A DNA stretch of 64,000 nt from positions 1,558,001 through 1,622,000 of the forward strand of contig NZ_CP048409.1 in the NCBI RefSeq assembly GCF_010448835.1, given 5' to 3'. Of the stretch, positions 1 through 9,494 are shown one piece after another. The position numbers were made by a program, and so were the translations under genes. Each line of letters opens with the position of its first letter. The stretch's first letter is position 1. The DNA is from Draconibacterium halophilum. GTDB lineage: Bacteria > Bacteroidota > Bacteroidia > Bacteroidales > Prolixibacteraceae. Below the pieces are notes generated by a model that was not told the DNA's origin, searched no databases, and worked only from the letters and a program-made list of their open reading frames with translations.

Positions 1-149
1 ATTGAGCTGATTGGGTTGCGAACGTTGGTTCCTGCGCAAACAAAAAGTGGCATCACCAGATCATCAACCGACAGTTTTGTTTCGGTTACCATGTCGCGTA
101 AAACCGAATTGTATCTTAATCTTCTTAATCTTGTTTCAGGAAATAGCAT
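1..149 (-). CDS. hemB: Delta-aminolevulinic acid dehydratase (porphobilinogen synthase), N-terminal part
   Basis: This is the first ~49 residues of HemB, cut by the left edge of the window. The enzyme condenses two 5-aminolevulinate molecules into porphobilinogen in the cytoplasm. The translation begins MLFPETRLRRLR and contains DLVMPLFVCAG, the conserved N-terminal arm and first strand of the ALAD TIM barrel. The ATG lies 10 bases beyond the stop of the upstream hemC-hemD gene, so it should be the third gene of a hemA-hemCD-hemB operon. The active-site lysines lie outside the window. Confidence 0.9.
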   Translation of the reverse strand, partial: MLFPETRLRRLRYNSVLRDMVTETKLSVDDLVMPLFVCAGTNVRNPISS

Positions 150-159
150 AGCGTAGTTT

Positions 160-1872
160 TTATTTTGTTTGATAATAGTCGATTATTGCTTTGTAAAGTC
201 CTTCGGCATTCGAATCTTTTGCTGTAATCAGTGGCTCGGCACCACCTTGTCGAATGGCCTCTGAAGTTGTTTCTCCAATGCTGGCCATCTTTACTTCTGA
301 AATATTCTCGGTGCAATAAAAGTGGCAGAAATTGTTAAAAGTAGATGGGCTTGTAAATACGATTAAATCGTAATGTTCATTTGAAATTGATTTTAGTATA
401 TTAAGATCAGTACCCGGTGGTTTTACCGTTTGGTAAGTATTTATGCGTGTTACTGAATTTGCTTTCGATAATTCGGTCTCCAACTTGTCACCGGCCAAAT
501 TTCCGAGTGCCAGCAGAATATTTTGGTTTTGAAGACTGTGTTTTTCCTTCAGTTCTTTTAACAGGCCGTCGGATGTATTTTCGTTTGCAGTAAAATAAGG
601 TGCATAACCGTAATAATCTAATTCGGCTGCAGTGTTTTTGCCAATTACGCCAATTTTTAAATCGTTGGGCAAAGTAGTGTTGCCTTTTATTTCTATCAGT
701 TGTTTAAAGAAACTGATAACACCATTTTTACTGGTGAAAATTACCCACTGAAACTGATCGAGTTCTTGCAAACATTTCTCTTCTGCAGCCATAAGTTGCC
801 TCTGTTCAATTTGAATCATCGGCAGCGAAACAACTGAAGCGCCGGCTTTTGTTAGTAGCTCAGGAAGATCATTGTGAATATCTGCCGGACGTGTGGAAAT
901 AATCACCTTATCTTTTAACGGAAGCTCCGTTTGAGCCGAAGGTAAATTTTCGTCTCTAATTGCATCAAGAATTTCTTTTCCGCCGGCATTGAATAATTTG
1001 TTCGCCAGTTCTTTTGAAATTTCATTGGCATTTTCAACTGGTCCGGTTGCTGTCTCTTTCAGGAATTTACTTCCGTCGATACTGGCAATAAAACCGGTTA
1101 TTTTTACCTGATCGCCGTCAATTTTACAAGTACTTCCTACCGGAATCTGGCAGCCGCCTTCCAAAGTATTCAGAAACACACGTTCTGCCGAACTTGTTAT
1201 CATCGTTTCCTTGTGATTGATCTGCGCGATAATAGCTTCAATCTCCAGATCGTTGTCTTTTATTTCAATGGCAATGGCACCTTGTCCACAGGCCGGTATC
1301 ATGGTTTTCGGATCAAGTATTTCTGTAATCGCTTCATCCATTTCAAGGCGTTGTAATCCAGCTCCTGCCATAATCATCGCATCGCAATAACCTTCATTCA
1401 TTTTACGAATGCGCGTGTTTACGTTGCCTCTAATCTCAACGATATTAAAATCGGGATTCAGTTTTAGCAATTGTGCTTTGCGTCGTAAACTTGAAGTTGC
1501 GATTGTATGCTCCGAAGTCAGTTCCGAAAGTTTTAAATGATCTTTACTTACCAATGCATCGTTAACCGTGCCTCTTTCCAGTACGGCTCCCAGTTTAGTC
1601 CCTTCAGGGAAAATTGTGGGGAGGTCTTTTAAACTATGTACTGCCATGTCAATTTCATCGTTGAACATGGCTACTTCCAGCTCTTTGGTAAACAATCCTT
1701 TGTCGCCTATTTTTGATAGCGGGACATCCAAAATTTTGTCGCCTTTAGTTTTTATAACGACAATCTCAAATTGCTTTTCAGGGAATTTCTGTACCAGTTC
1801 ATCTTTTACCCTATAAGCCTGATATAAGGCCAGTTTGCTGCCTCGTGTACCAATGCGAATCGTATGTTTCAT
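160..1872 (-). CDS. hemC: Fused hydroxymethylbilane synthase / uroporphyrinogen-III synthase
   Basis: One 570-residue polypeptide carries two consecutive haem-pathway enzymes. Residues ~1-310 are porphobilinogen deaminase (HemC): RIGTRGSKLAL at 5-15, the catalytic aspartate in HSLKDLP (Asp83) and Cys241 in LEGGCQIPVG, which binds the dipyrromethane cofactor. Residues ~318-570 match HemD: KVIISTRP at the domain start and IVFTSPSTFNNF near the end. The fusion would pass unstable hydroxymethylbilane directly to its cyclising enzyme (inference). The ATG overlaps the hemA stop by 4 bases and hemB follows 10 bases on. hemC and hemD are usually separate genes; no frameshift is needed to read through the linker. 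Confidence 0.93.
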   Translation of the reverse strand: MKHTIRIGTRGSKLALYQAYRVKDELVQKFPEKQFEIVVIKTKGDKILDVPLSKIGDKGLFTKELEVAMFNDEIDMAVHSLKDLPTIFPEGTKLGAVLERGTVNDALVSKDHLKLSELTSEHTIATSSLRRKAQLLKLNPDFNIVEIRGNVNTRIRKMNEGYCDAMIMAGAGLQRLEMDEAITEILDPKTMIPACGQGAIAIEIKDNDLEIEAIIAQINHKETMITSSAERVFLNTLEGGCQIPVGSTCKIDGDQVKITGFIASIDGSKFLKETATGPVENANEISKELANKLFNAGGKEILDAIRDENLPSAQTELPLKDKVIISTRPADIHNDLPELLTKAGASVVSLPMIQIEQRQLMAAEEKCLQELDQFQWVIFTSKNGVISFFKQLIEIKGNTTLPNDLKIGVIGKNTAAELDYYGYAPYFTANENTSDGLLKELKEKHSLQNQNILLALGNLAGDKLETELSKANSVTRINTYQTVKPPGTDLNILKSISNEHYDLIVFTSPSTFNNFCHFYCTENISEVKMASIGETTSEAIRQGGAEPLITAKDSNAEGLYKAIIDYYQTK

Positions 1873-3122
1873 GGAGCTATTTTGAACAGGTCGTTAACGA
1901 GTTCGATGTATTCTTTTTTACGCCCGTTATCGGTAATCGATTTTACGTTTTTGATCATCAGGCGAATAAATTTGTTGGTGATATGGTCGGCGTACATCGA
2001 CGCTTCTTCGGTGTTGTCTTTCGACTGTCGTTTGATAAAACCTTCGAGTTCGGCTTCATTTATTTTCCTGAAATTATCACTGATATTTTGAAAAGTCGGA
2101 GTCAGATTACGGGTGAATTGCCAATCGCTAAAATCAGTAACAAACTCTGAAATAATAGCTTCTGCTTTTTCAATTTCACCTTTACGTTTGTCAAATGTTT
2201 TATCTACAACGGCATTTAAATCGTCGATATCGTTAACAAAAACATTTTCTAATTCTGCTACATCCGGGGCAACATTGTGAGGCACTGAAAGATCAACAAA
2301 AAACATTGGTTTATTTTGTCTTTCAATCATTACCTGTTCCACCATTTCTTTTGTAATAAGTGGCTTTTTCGATGCGGTTGATGTAATTACAATATCGTTG
2401 TGAACCAATTCATTTTGCAGTTCAGATAAATCTTTTGCCGCACCTTTGTAGCGTTTTGCCAGTTCCTGCGCTTTTTCCGCTGTACGGTTAACGATGGTGA
2501 ACTTGTCGCAGCCTTTTTTCAACAGGTTTTGTAAAGTTAATTCACCTGTTTGGCCGGCTCCAAGCAGCAATGTTGGATGAGAACCAAGATTATGCAGTTT
2601 TTTATTAGCCAGTTCAACGGCAGCGTAGCTAATTGAAACGGCTCCTTTTGAAAGTGCGGTTTTTGTCCGAACCTTTTTTCCTGCTTCAAAAGCTTTGTTA
2701 AACAGACGTATTAATGTAGGCGTGCTAACCTGATGTCTTTCAGCAATGGCAAAAGCTTCTTTTAGCTGACCAACAATTTGATATTCGCCCAGTGCCATTG
2801 AGTCGAGCCCTGATGCAACGCGGAATAAGTGTTCCGAAGCTTCATCCTGGAATTTGTGGTAGAAATGCGATCCCACACTTTTATCCGCTTTTCTCCATTC
2901 AAAAAGCTTTGCGGCTAATGTTGATGTACAATTAAAAATGTCTTTTTCCGAGTAGTCAAAATATATTTCGGTCCGGTTGCATGTCGAAACTACGATTGCA
3001 CCGTTAATTCCTGCATCGATTAATTGCGGCACAAAACGCTTCACATCTTCTTCGCAAAAAACGAATTTTTCGCGAACTTTTATCGGAGCTGTTTTATGGT
3101 TTAATCCAAGTAATCCTATCAT
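1869..3122 (-). CDS. hemA: Glutamyl-tRNA reductase
   Basis: First enzyme of C5-pathway tetrapyrrole synthesis: it reduces glutamyl-tRNA to glutamate-1-semialdehyde with NADPH. The protein begins MIGLLGLNHKTAPI; STCNRTE supplies the catalytic Cys48, LLGAGQTGELT is the Rossmann nucleotide-binding loop, and a C-terminal dimerisation helix region follows. An in-frame upstream start at 3218 would add 32 hydrophobic residues unlike the family, so I chose the ATG at 3122, giving 417 residues, the normal length. It leads the operon hemA-hemCD-hemB, overlapping the next gene by 4 bases. An 11-base direct repeat sits ~50 bases upstream of the start. Confidence 0.94.
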   Translation of the reverse strand: MIGLLGLNHKTAPIKVREKFVFCEEDVKRFVPQLIDAGINGAIVVSTCNRTEIYFDYSEKDIFNCTSTLAAKLFEWRKADKSVGSHFYHKFQDEASEHLFRVASGLDSMALGEYQIVGQLKEAFAIAERHQVSTPTLIRLFNKAFEAGKKVRTKTALSKGAVSISYAAVELANKKLHNLGSHPTLLLGAGQTGELTLQNLLKKGCDKFTIVNRTAEKAQELAKRYKGAAKDLSELQNELVHNDIVITSTASKKPLITKEMVEQVMIERQNKPMFFVDLSVPHNVAPDVAELENVFVNDIDDLNAVVDKTFDKRKGEIEKAEAIISEFVTDFSDWQFTRNLTPTFQNISDNFRKINEAELEGFIKRQSKDNTEEASMYADHITNKFIRLMIKNVKSITDNGRKKEYIELVNDLFKIAP

Positions 3123-3168
3123 GAATAAATCGCTTAAGTCTTGATTTTGAAACAATACTATTAAAACA

Positions 3169-3190
3169 ATCTGTAGGAAATCTGTAGGAA
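3169..3190. repeat. 11-base tandem direct repeat upstream of hemA
   Basis: Two adjacent copies of AATCTGTAGGA lie ~50 bases upstream of the chosen hemA start. They could be a regulator-binding direct repeat or simple slippage. Nothing else supports a role. Confidence 0.4.
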
Positions 3191-3285
3191 AAATCAGAAT
3201 TGGCGAGGAAATGAACAAAAGATTGTTTCAGATGTGTTTAATTATTAGAAATACAGTGAGTTATGTTTTTCCTTTATTTTGAGAA

Positions 3286-4569
3286 TCAGGCTTCAAAATT
3301 GTTTGTTTCCGGATGAAAAATAATGCTAAAATTGTGCAAGTTATTGGCATAAGAATAAAGGGCCTTAAAACCCGAAACTTCGCATATTTTCTGAACGATT
3401 GCAAGCCCCAATCCTACCGAACTGTCAGATGTTGAAGATTTGTAAAATCGTTTAAAAAGGTCGTCAGCATTGCCTTCAATTTTTTTGCCACTGTTGGCTA
3501 TTGTAAGCCGTTTATCTGTTGCTTTTATTGAAATAGAACCGTTTTTGTGATTGTGACGGATCGCGTTCTTTAACAGGTTGGATATCAATATGTCGGCCAG
3601 ATATGGATTCATTTCAACAAAATAAGCTTCGTTCGGACTTTCTACCGAAATCTTCTTGCTTGCGATAACGTCCTCGAGGAATGATAGTTGTGTTTCGATG
3701 ATTTGTGTTAAGTCGACCTTTTTCACTTCAGGAAATTGACGGTTGCCGATTTTTGAAAGAAGCAGCAGGGTATTGGTCAGGCGCGAAAGTTTAGTGGAGG
3801 CTTCGTAAGCATCGCTGATCGTTTTAAGTTCTTTTTCATTCATGCAATCAGATTGCAAAAGCAGTTCCATTTTTGAAATAATTACGGCAATTGGTGTTTG
3901 CAGTTCGTGCGAGGCATTTTCGGTGTATTCTTTCAGGTTGTAAAAGTCGTCTTTTATCCTATCGGTCATCGCAATAAGCACCTTGTTCAAGTCGTTAAAT
4001 TCTTTGATGTCGCTTTCTTTAAGCTGAAAATCTTCGTGTGTGTTCAGATCGTATTTTTTTATTTTATTGATGGTGTCGTAAAACGATTCCAACGTTTTTT
4101 GCGATATGTGCCGGTTCAGGATCAGTAGGCCTAAAATAAGGGCAACAACCAGAAGTGTCATCGATAAAATAATGCGAACCATTAGGTTGTCGGTTTCAGC
4201 GTGTGATTTAAAGATTTTTACCAGATATTTTTGCCCGTTAATCTCCGAAACAAACTGCAGTTGACGATAAGCGCTGTAAACGCCAGTTTCATTGTTCACA
4301 ATAAGCGTATCGGAATAACCCTCACCCGGATTTAGGTCAGCAGGAATCGGAGTTATTTCAACTTTTTTCTCAAAATCAGTTGGTGCAGTGGTTGCAGAGT
4401 GTGCCGATTTTAACTCATTCCGGATGCTGGTTTGTCGCTTTTGTAGCTCAACATTTATGTTTTGGTTTACTTGTTGTCGGAGTAAAAAATAAAAAGCGAT
4501 AAGCCCTACCAGAAAAATGAAAAGCGAAATGGAGAGGAAGTTGAGACTTATTTTGGTGAGTAGTTTCAT
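3286..4569 (-). CDS. Two-component sensor histidine kinase
   Basis: An inner-membrane kinase of 427 residues. A transmembrane helix at ~10-30 and a second at ~129-152 flank a ~100-residue periplasmic sensor region. The dimerisation/phosphoacceptor helix carries SHELQTP with His221, followed by an N-box (ISNLLKNAIRHN) and a glycine-rich G-box (SVGLGLAIVQ) of the HATPase domain. The partner is probably the OmpR-type regulator transcribed just upstream (4813-5496). The 243-base gap between them is unusually long for such a pair and holds an inverted-repeat element. The signal sensed is unknown. The architecture resembles the Bacteroides RprX family, but I would not assign that name. Confidence 0.9.
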   Translation of the reverse strand: MKLLTKISLNFLSISLFIFLVGLIAFYFLLRQQVNQNINVELQKRQTSIRNELKSAHSATTAPTDFEKKVEITPIPADLNPGEGYSDTLIVNNETGVYSAYRQLQFVSEINGQKYLVKIFKSHAETDNLMVRIILSMTLLVVALILGLLILNRHISQKTLESFYDTINKIKKYDLNTHEDFQLKESDIKEFNDLNKVLIAMTDRIKDDFYNLKEYTENASHELQTPIAVIISKMELLLQSDCMNEKELKTISDAYEASTKLSRLTNTLLLLSKIGNRQFPEVKKVDLTQIIETQLSFLEDVIASKKISVESPNEAYFVEMNPYLADILISNLLKNAIRHNHKNGSISIKATDKRLTIANSGKKIEGNADDLFKRFYKSSTSDSSVGLGLAIVQKICEVSGFKALYSYANNLHNFSIIFHPETNNFEA

Positions 4570-4600
4570 ATTATTTCCTGGCTAAGGTAAAATAACTGTT

Positions 4601-4803
4601 CGGAACACAAAGTCTCAAAGACACCAAGGTAAGAGAAAAAGTACAATAGTTTTTTTTGAGGTTTTGCATCATTCTGTTCAGTTTTTACGTATTGTTCGAA
4701 ATCAGATTTATTCTAAAAATAGTTAAGACAGAAAAGACATTTTTACAACGCTTAATGATATCGAACTTTTATTTCTTCGTGCCTTAGCGTCTTCGTGTTA
4801 CCG
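4601..4803. repeat. MITE-like imperfect inverted repeat between kinase and regulator genes
   Basis: The left arm (4601 to ~4645) and right arm (~4761 to 4803) are imperfect reverse complements of ~40 bases. Both consist of a purine-rich pattern of CACAAAG/GACAC-AAAG units. The ~200-base unit lies entirely between two genes of one two-component system and contains no reading frame. Dispersed intergenic repeats of this composition are known in many Bacteroidota; whether this one has copies elsewhere cannot be seen here. Confidence 0.45.
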
Positions 4804-4812
4804 TTTGTTATT

Positions 4813-5496
4813 TTATCCCTGGTTTAAATCGAATTTATACCCAACGCCGTAAATGGTTTTAATATAATCGGTGCAACCTTTTTTTATCAGTTTTTTGCGT
4901 AGGTTTTTAATGTGCCCGTAAATAAAATCGTACGAGTCGGCAATGTCCATATAATCGCCCCAAAGGTGTTGTGCCAAACCGGTTTTGGTAATAACCTTGT
5001 TTTTGTTGGCTACAAAAAACTGGAGCAGTTCGTACTCTTTTTTGGTGAGTTGTAACTCGTTTTCGTGTACAAAAACCTGGTGCGAATCGGGCAGGATTTT
5101 TATTTCGTTTACGAGAATCTGGTTGTCGCCATCAAAATTTATCCGTCGGTTAATCGATTTCAGGTGGGCATTTAATTCGGCCAGGTGAAAAGGTTTTGTG
5201 AGGTAATTGTCGGCACCAATTTCAAGTCCTTCAATTCTGTTTTCTACCGAATCGCGCGCCGAAATAATAATGATTCCCATTTTTTTATTGTCCTTTTTTA
5301 CCTGCCGGATAAGATCGAGTCCGCTGCCTCCCGGAAGGTTGATGTCCACGAGTATACAATCGTAAAAATGGATTTCAATATGTTCGGCTGCCGTATTGTA
5401 ATCGTAGGCGGTTTCGCACACATAACCTTCTTCGGTCAGGTACTGAAAAATGGCGTCAGATAAAGCTATTTCGTCTTCTATAATGAGAATCTTCAT
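4813..5496 (-). CDS. OmpR/PhoB-family response regulator
   Basis: A 227-residue transcription regulator. The receiver domain (1-~118) has the acidic pair E7/D8, phosphoacceptor Asp51 in LVDINLPGGSGL, Ser79 and Lys101 in TKPF. The C-terminal winged-helix DNA-binding domain (~128-224) ends with the typical IKTIYGVGYKF hairpin. It should be phosphorylated by the kinase encoded downstream at 3286-4569. The ATG is 133 bases from the divergent start of the small membrane protein at 5630, so that gap probably holds promoters for both directions. Targets are unknown. Confidence 0.93.
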   Translation of the reverse strand: MKILIIEDEIALSDAIFQYLTEEGYVCETAYDYNTAAEHIEIHFYDCILVDINLPGGSGLDLIRQVKKDNKKMGIIIISARDSVENRIEGLEIGADNYLTKPFHLAELNAHLKSINRRINFDGDNQILVNEIKILPDSHQVFVHENELQLTKKEYELLQFFVANKNKVITKTGLAQHLWGDYMDIADSYDFIYGHIKNLRKKLIKKGCTDYIKTIYGVGYKFDLNQG

Positions 5497-5629
5497 GCAA
5501 ACTTCTTTTCAAATTGCAATATAATAACTTTTCAAGCTTATGCTGTTATTTGTTTAAGCTGAGTTCAAATTCTGCTAAAGATGAGACGCAATGTGTACGA
5601 ATCAAAAACTTTTATAATTATCTTGCGCT

Positions 5630-5920
5630 ATGTTAAAAAATAACTTGTGTTGCCGTATTTATCCGCTTGTAATTATTCTTGTTTCAGCCCTTATTTCAGC
5701 TACCATTTTTTATTTTGATGAGGGCGCTCAGGAATTTAGTTTTCTAAGAGAAAAGGGGGCGTTTTTCGATTTCCTGGGTATTAGCCTGGCTATTGCAGTG
5801 CTACCAGTTGCATTATTCTATTATTTAAGCGAGAAGGAAAAATTTGAAAATTCAGCGAGGCCATTGTCTTTGCTGGGATTTGTTCCCGCATTAATTTATT
5901 TGGTTTTCATCATGCTGTAG
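5630..5920 (+). CDS. Small integral membrane protein, function unknown
   Basis: A 96-residue protein not recognised as any named family. Hydrophobic segments at ~12-28, ~47-66 and ~79-95 predict three membrane helices; the segment between the first two is polar and acidic. It lies 71 bases upstream of the C39 ABC exporter in the same direction and might be co-transcribed, for example as an accessory or immunity-type membrane protein (speculative). It has no double-glycine leader, so it does not look like exporter cargo. Confidence 0.6.
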   Translation: MLKNNLCCRIYPLVIILVSALISATIFYFDEGAQEFSFLREKGAFFDFLGISLAIAVLPVALFYYLSEKEKFENSARPLSLLGFVPALIYLVFIML

Positions 5921-5991
5921 TTTATAAAATGGCGCGGCAAAGCTTATGAGGACCTGATTTTTTTTCTATCTTTCCGCAACAAAAGAAAATT

Positions 5992-8180
5992 ATGTCAAAG
6001 TTCCCGTTTTATCAACAATTTGATGCAATGGATTGCGGCCCTACCTGTTTGCGTATGGTGGCTAAATACTACGGGAAACATTTCACCACCGAGTTTCTGC
6101 GCGAGAACTCCTACATCACCCGCGAAGGTGTTTCATTATTAGGAATAAGCGATGCTGCAGAAGCGATCGGGATGCGCTCGATGGGCGTAAAAATCACCTT
6201 TCAGCAATTAAAAAGTGAAGCACCGTTGCCATGCATTGTGCATTGGGGCAGGAGCATTTTGTGGTTGTTTATAAATTTAAGAAAGGCAAAGTTTATGTTG
6301 CCGATCCCGAATTTGGACGCATTGAATACACCGAAAAAGAATTTTGCGAAAAATGGCTCTCAACGGTTTCAGGTGGAGAAGAAAAAGGAGTCTGCCTGCT
6401 TTTGCAGCCAACACCCGATTTTTACCAAAGCGAAGACGATAAAGTAAAGCGTACCGGTTTTCAGTTTGTATTTAATTACCTGAAACCATACCGAAAGCTC
6501 GTTATACAGTTAATTCTGGGTTTTCTTTTAGGAAGTTGTATTCAGTTGGTGTTGCCGTTTTTAACTCAAAGTGTTGTTGATATTGGTATAAATAACCAGG
6601 ACATTGGTTTTATCTACCTGGTTCTTATAGCGCAACTTGTGTTATTTATTAGCAGGATGTCGGTTGAGTTTATTCGATCGTGGATTTTGTTGCACATCAG
6701 TACCCGTATTAATATTTCAATTATTTCTGACTTCCTGATCAAATTAATGAAGTTGCCGTTGGGCTTTTTCGACTCAAAAATGATTGGCGATATTCTACAG
6801 CGCATTGAAGACCATGACCGGATTGAGCGTTTTTTAACGGCACAGTCTATTGGAGTTTTGTTTTCTGTTTTTAGCCTGGTGGTTTTTGCTATTGTGCTGG
6901 CCATATACAGCTGGACGATATTTTTTATTTTCATTGTTGGTTCGGCACTTTATTTCGTTTGGATTTTTGTTTTTATGAAACGCCGTCGCGAGCTCGATTT
7001 TAAACGTTTTAGTAAACTTTCGGAAAATCAGAGCAAACTCATCCAGATTATTAACGGGATGCAGGAGATAAAACTGAACAACTACGAAAAACAAAAACGC
7101 TGGGAGTGGGAGCGTGTTCAGGCAGGCTTGTTCAAAGTTAGTGTTAAAAGCCTGTCGCTACAACAATATCAGGATGCCGGTTCGGTATTTATTAATGAAA
7201 CAAAAAATATTCTCATTATTATCATTTCGGCAACTGCGGTTGTAAACGGCGAGTTAACACTTGGTATGATGCTGGCTATACAATATATAATAGGGCAGCT
7301 GAATACGCCGTTGCGACAGCTTATTAGCTTTATGCATACAGCACAGGATGCCAGGATTAGTTTAGAACGACTGGCTGAAATACACGAGAAAAAAGATGAG
7401 AACGAAGCCGGGAAATCATATGTAAGAAATCTGCCGGAAAATAAAGGGATATCCGTTAGCGATCTGGTTTTTCAGTATGAAGGGCCGCGTTCGCCAAAAG
7501 TTTTAAATAATATCAATCTTGAAATTCCGGAAAAGAAAACCACTGCAATTGTAGGAACCAGCGGAAGCGGTAAAACCACTCTGATAAAATTGTTGCTCGG
7601 ATTCTATCCGCCGGTGGCAGGCGATATTAAAATTGGAGGGACAAGGTTGTCCAATTATTCACCTCAAATGTGGCGCGACAAGTGTGGCGTTGTGATGCAG
7701 GATGGTTTTATTTTTTCCGACAGCATTGCAAAAAATATTGTCGTAAACGACGAACTTGTTGATCAGGAGCGCTTGTTAAATGCCGTTAAAATGGCTAATA
7801 TTCAAGATTATATTGAAGCGCTGCCGTTGAGTTATAATACAAAAATTGGTCAGGAAGGCGTTGGTTTAAGTCAAGGGCAGAAACAGCGGATATTGATTGC
7901 GCGCGCCATTTACAAATCGCCGGAATATTTGTTTTTCGATGAGGCAACAAATGCACTTGATGCCAACAACGAGAAAATGATTATGGAGAACATGGATAAG
8001 TTCTCGGCAGGAAAAACAGTGGTTGTGGTGGCGCACCGTTTAAGTACGGTAAAAAATGCCGATCAGATTGTGGTGCTCGATACGGGCGAAATTGTTGAAC
8101 GGGGAACGCACGAAGAATTGATCGCAAAACAAGGAAAGTATTATCAGCTGGTTAAAAATCAGTTGGAATTAGGTAATTAA
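5992..8180 (+). CDS. C39-peptidase ABC exporter (PCAT type), frameshifted
   Basis: Together the two frames make a 729-residue exporter. The first part is a C39 protease that cleaves double-glycine leaders: Cys15 (MDCGPTCL), His89 (EHFVVVYK), Asp105 (VADPEFG). A transmembrane region with about six helices follows (~165-440). The ATPase domain has Walker A at 522-530 (GTSGSGKTT), the LSQGQ signature, Walker B (LFFDEATNAL) and the H-loop AHRLST. Frame 1 (from 5992) must shift to frame 2 at the GGGG run 6245-6248; one extra G restores HWGQEHF. The break lies between catalytic Cys and His, so as written the protease is dead. Because essential genes here show the same defect, a sequencing undercall is likelier than a true pseudogene. 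hlyD-like partner follows at +6. Confidence 0.88.
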
Positions 8181-8186
8181 TTACAA

Positions 8187-9494
8187 ATGGCAGACGATCA
8201 GAATAATATAGAAATCCGATCCGGCGAAGTTCAGGAGATACTTGGGGGAGTTCCGTCGCGCGTTGTGCGATATGGAATTCTTGTGTTCGCGGCTATTTTT
8301 TCGCTGATCATTCTATTTAGTTTTATCTTTTATTATCCCGATATTTTACGTTCGAACATTGTGGTAACCACCGAAAATCCACCGGCTACATTAGTTGCGC
8401 GTGCAACCGGTAAGATAGATCAATTGTTTGTTGAAGATAAAGACCATGTTAAATCCGGCCAAACCATTGCCTTGATTGAAAATCCGGCAAATTATAATGA
8501 TGTGCTTGAATTAGAGCAAATGATAAATGCCGTTCAGCCGGCTTTTGATACCCTTAATTTTACCGTTTCGGAGCGGTTTAATAAAAGTTTACAGCTTGGG
8601 GCAGTGCAAGAGTATTATTCGCAGTTTTTAACCCGTTACGAAGAGTTGAATGAATTCTATCAGCGCAACTACTATACGTTGAAAGAGGAGTCGTACAAGG
8701 AACAGTTGAAAAATGCACGGATTCTTTACGACCGGCTTTGGGAGCAAAAAGAGGCCATTAATAAGGAATACCAGATTAAGCTGCGCAATTACGAGCGGCA
8801 GAAAAAATTGCTGGCTGGTGATGTGGTGTCTTCAACAGTGCTGGAAGATGCGGAATCAGAAATGTTAAGTAAAAAATCGGAGTTAGATGGCATTCGTTCA
8901 ACATTGGCCGAAAGACAAATTGGCATAAGCGAACTGGATCAAAAAATCATTGAAAACGAAAAGGAATATCACGATTTTAAAACTCAATATGAATCGGCAT
9001 TAATTGAGGCCTTTAATAACCTGAAGAGCCAGGCAAGCGACTGGTTTTTAACTTATGTGTTGCGTTCGCCAATTGATGGAGTAGTTACTTTTAATAAGTT
9101 TTATGCGGAGAATCAGAATATTGCAGAAGGAGATCGTGTTTTAACCATCGTGCCAGAAGATGTGGGCGAAGTGATTGGTAAGGTAGAACTTCCTGTTCGG
9201 GGATCGGGAAAGGTAAAAGAAGGGTTGGATGTAAACGTGAAATTCGACAATTACCCTTACATGGAATACGGTTTGGTGCGCGGTAAAGTAAAAAGTGTTT
9301 CGCTGGTACCCGAAGATAGTTTTTATATGGTAGAAATCATTTTTCCTAACGGTTTGGTAACCAATTACAATAATATATTGCAAATGCAAAGTCAGTTAAT
9401 GGGGCAAGCCGAAGTTATAACCGAAGATCTGCGTCTTATTCAGCGCATTTTTAACCCATTAAAATCGCTTTGGAAGGAAAGGATAAATCAGTGA
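8187..9494 (+). CDS. HlyD-family membrane fusion (adaptor) protein
   Basis: A 435-residue periplasmic adaptor linking the inner-membrane exporter at 5992-8180 to an outer-membrane channel. One transmembrane helix lies at ~29-50. A biotinyl-lipoyl-like half motif (ARATGKIDQLFVEDKDHVKSG) follows at ~70-92, then a long coiled-coil hairpin (~125-285), the second lipoyl half (RSPIDGVVTF) and a beta-barrel domain. The gene starts 6 bases after the exporter stop, a clear two-gene operon. No TolC-like gene is beside it, so the outer-membrane channel must be encoded elsewhere. No cargo peptide with a GG leader was found nearby. Confidence 0.92.
   Translation: MADDQNNIEIRSGEVQEILGGVPSRVVRYGILVFAAIFSLIILFSFIFYYPDILRSNIVVTTENPPATLVARATGKIDQLFVEDKDHVKSGQTIALIENPANYNDVLELEQMINAVQPAFDTLNFTVSERFNKSLQLGAVQEYYSQFLTRYEELNEFYQRNYYTLKEESYKEQLKNARILYDRLWEQKEAINKEYQIKLRNYERQKKLLAGDVVSSTVLEDAESEMLSKKSELDGIRSTLAERQIGISELDQKIIENEKEYHDFKTQYESALIEAFNNLKSQASDWFLTYVLRSPIDGVVTFNKFYAENQNIAEGDRVLTIVPEDVGEVIGKVELPVRGSGKVKEGLDVNVKFDNYPYMEYGLVRGKVKSVSLVPEDSFYMVEIIFPNGLVTNYNNILQMQSQLMGQAEVITEDLRLIQRIFNPLKSLWKERINQ

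Noticed and set aside
6245..6248. Programmed -1 frameshifting in the C39 exporter
   Set aside because: No canonical slippery heptamer is present, and the same G4 defect in rplB and rpsE makes a base undercall more economical.
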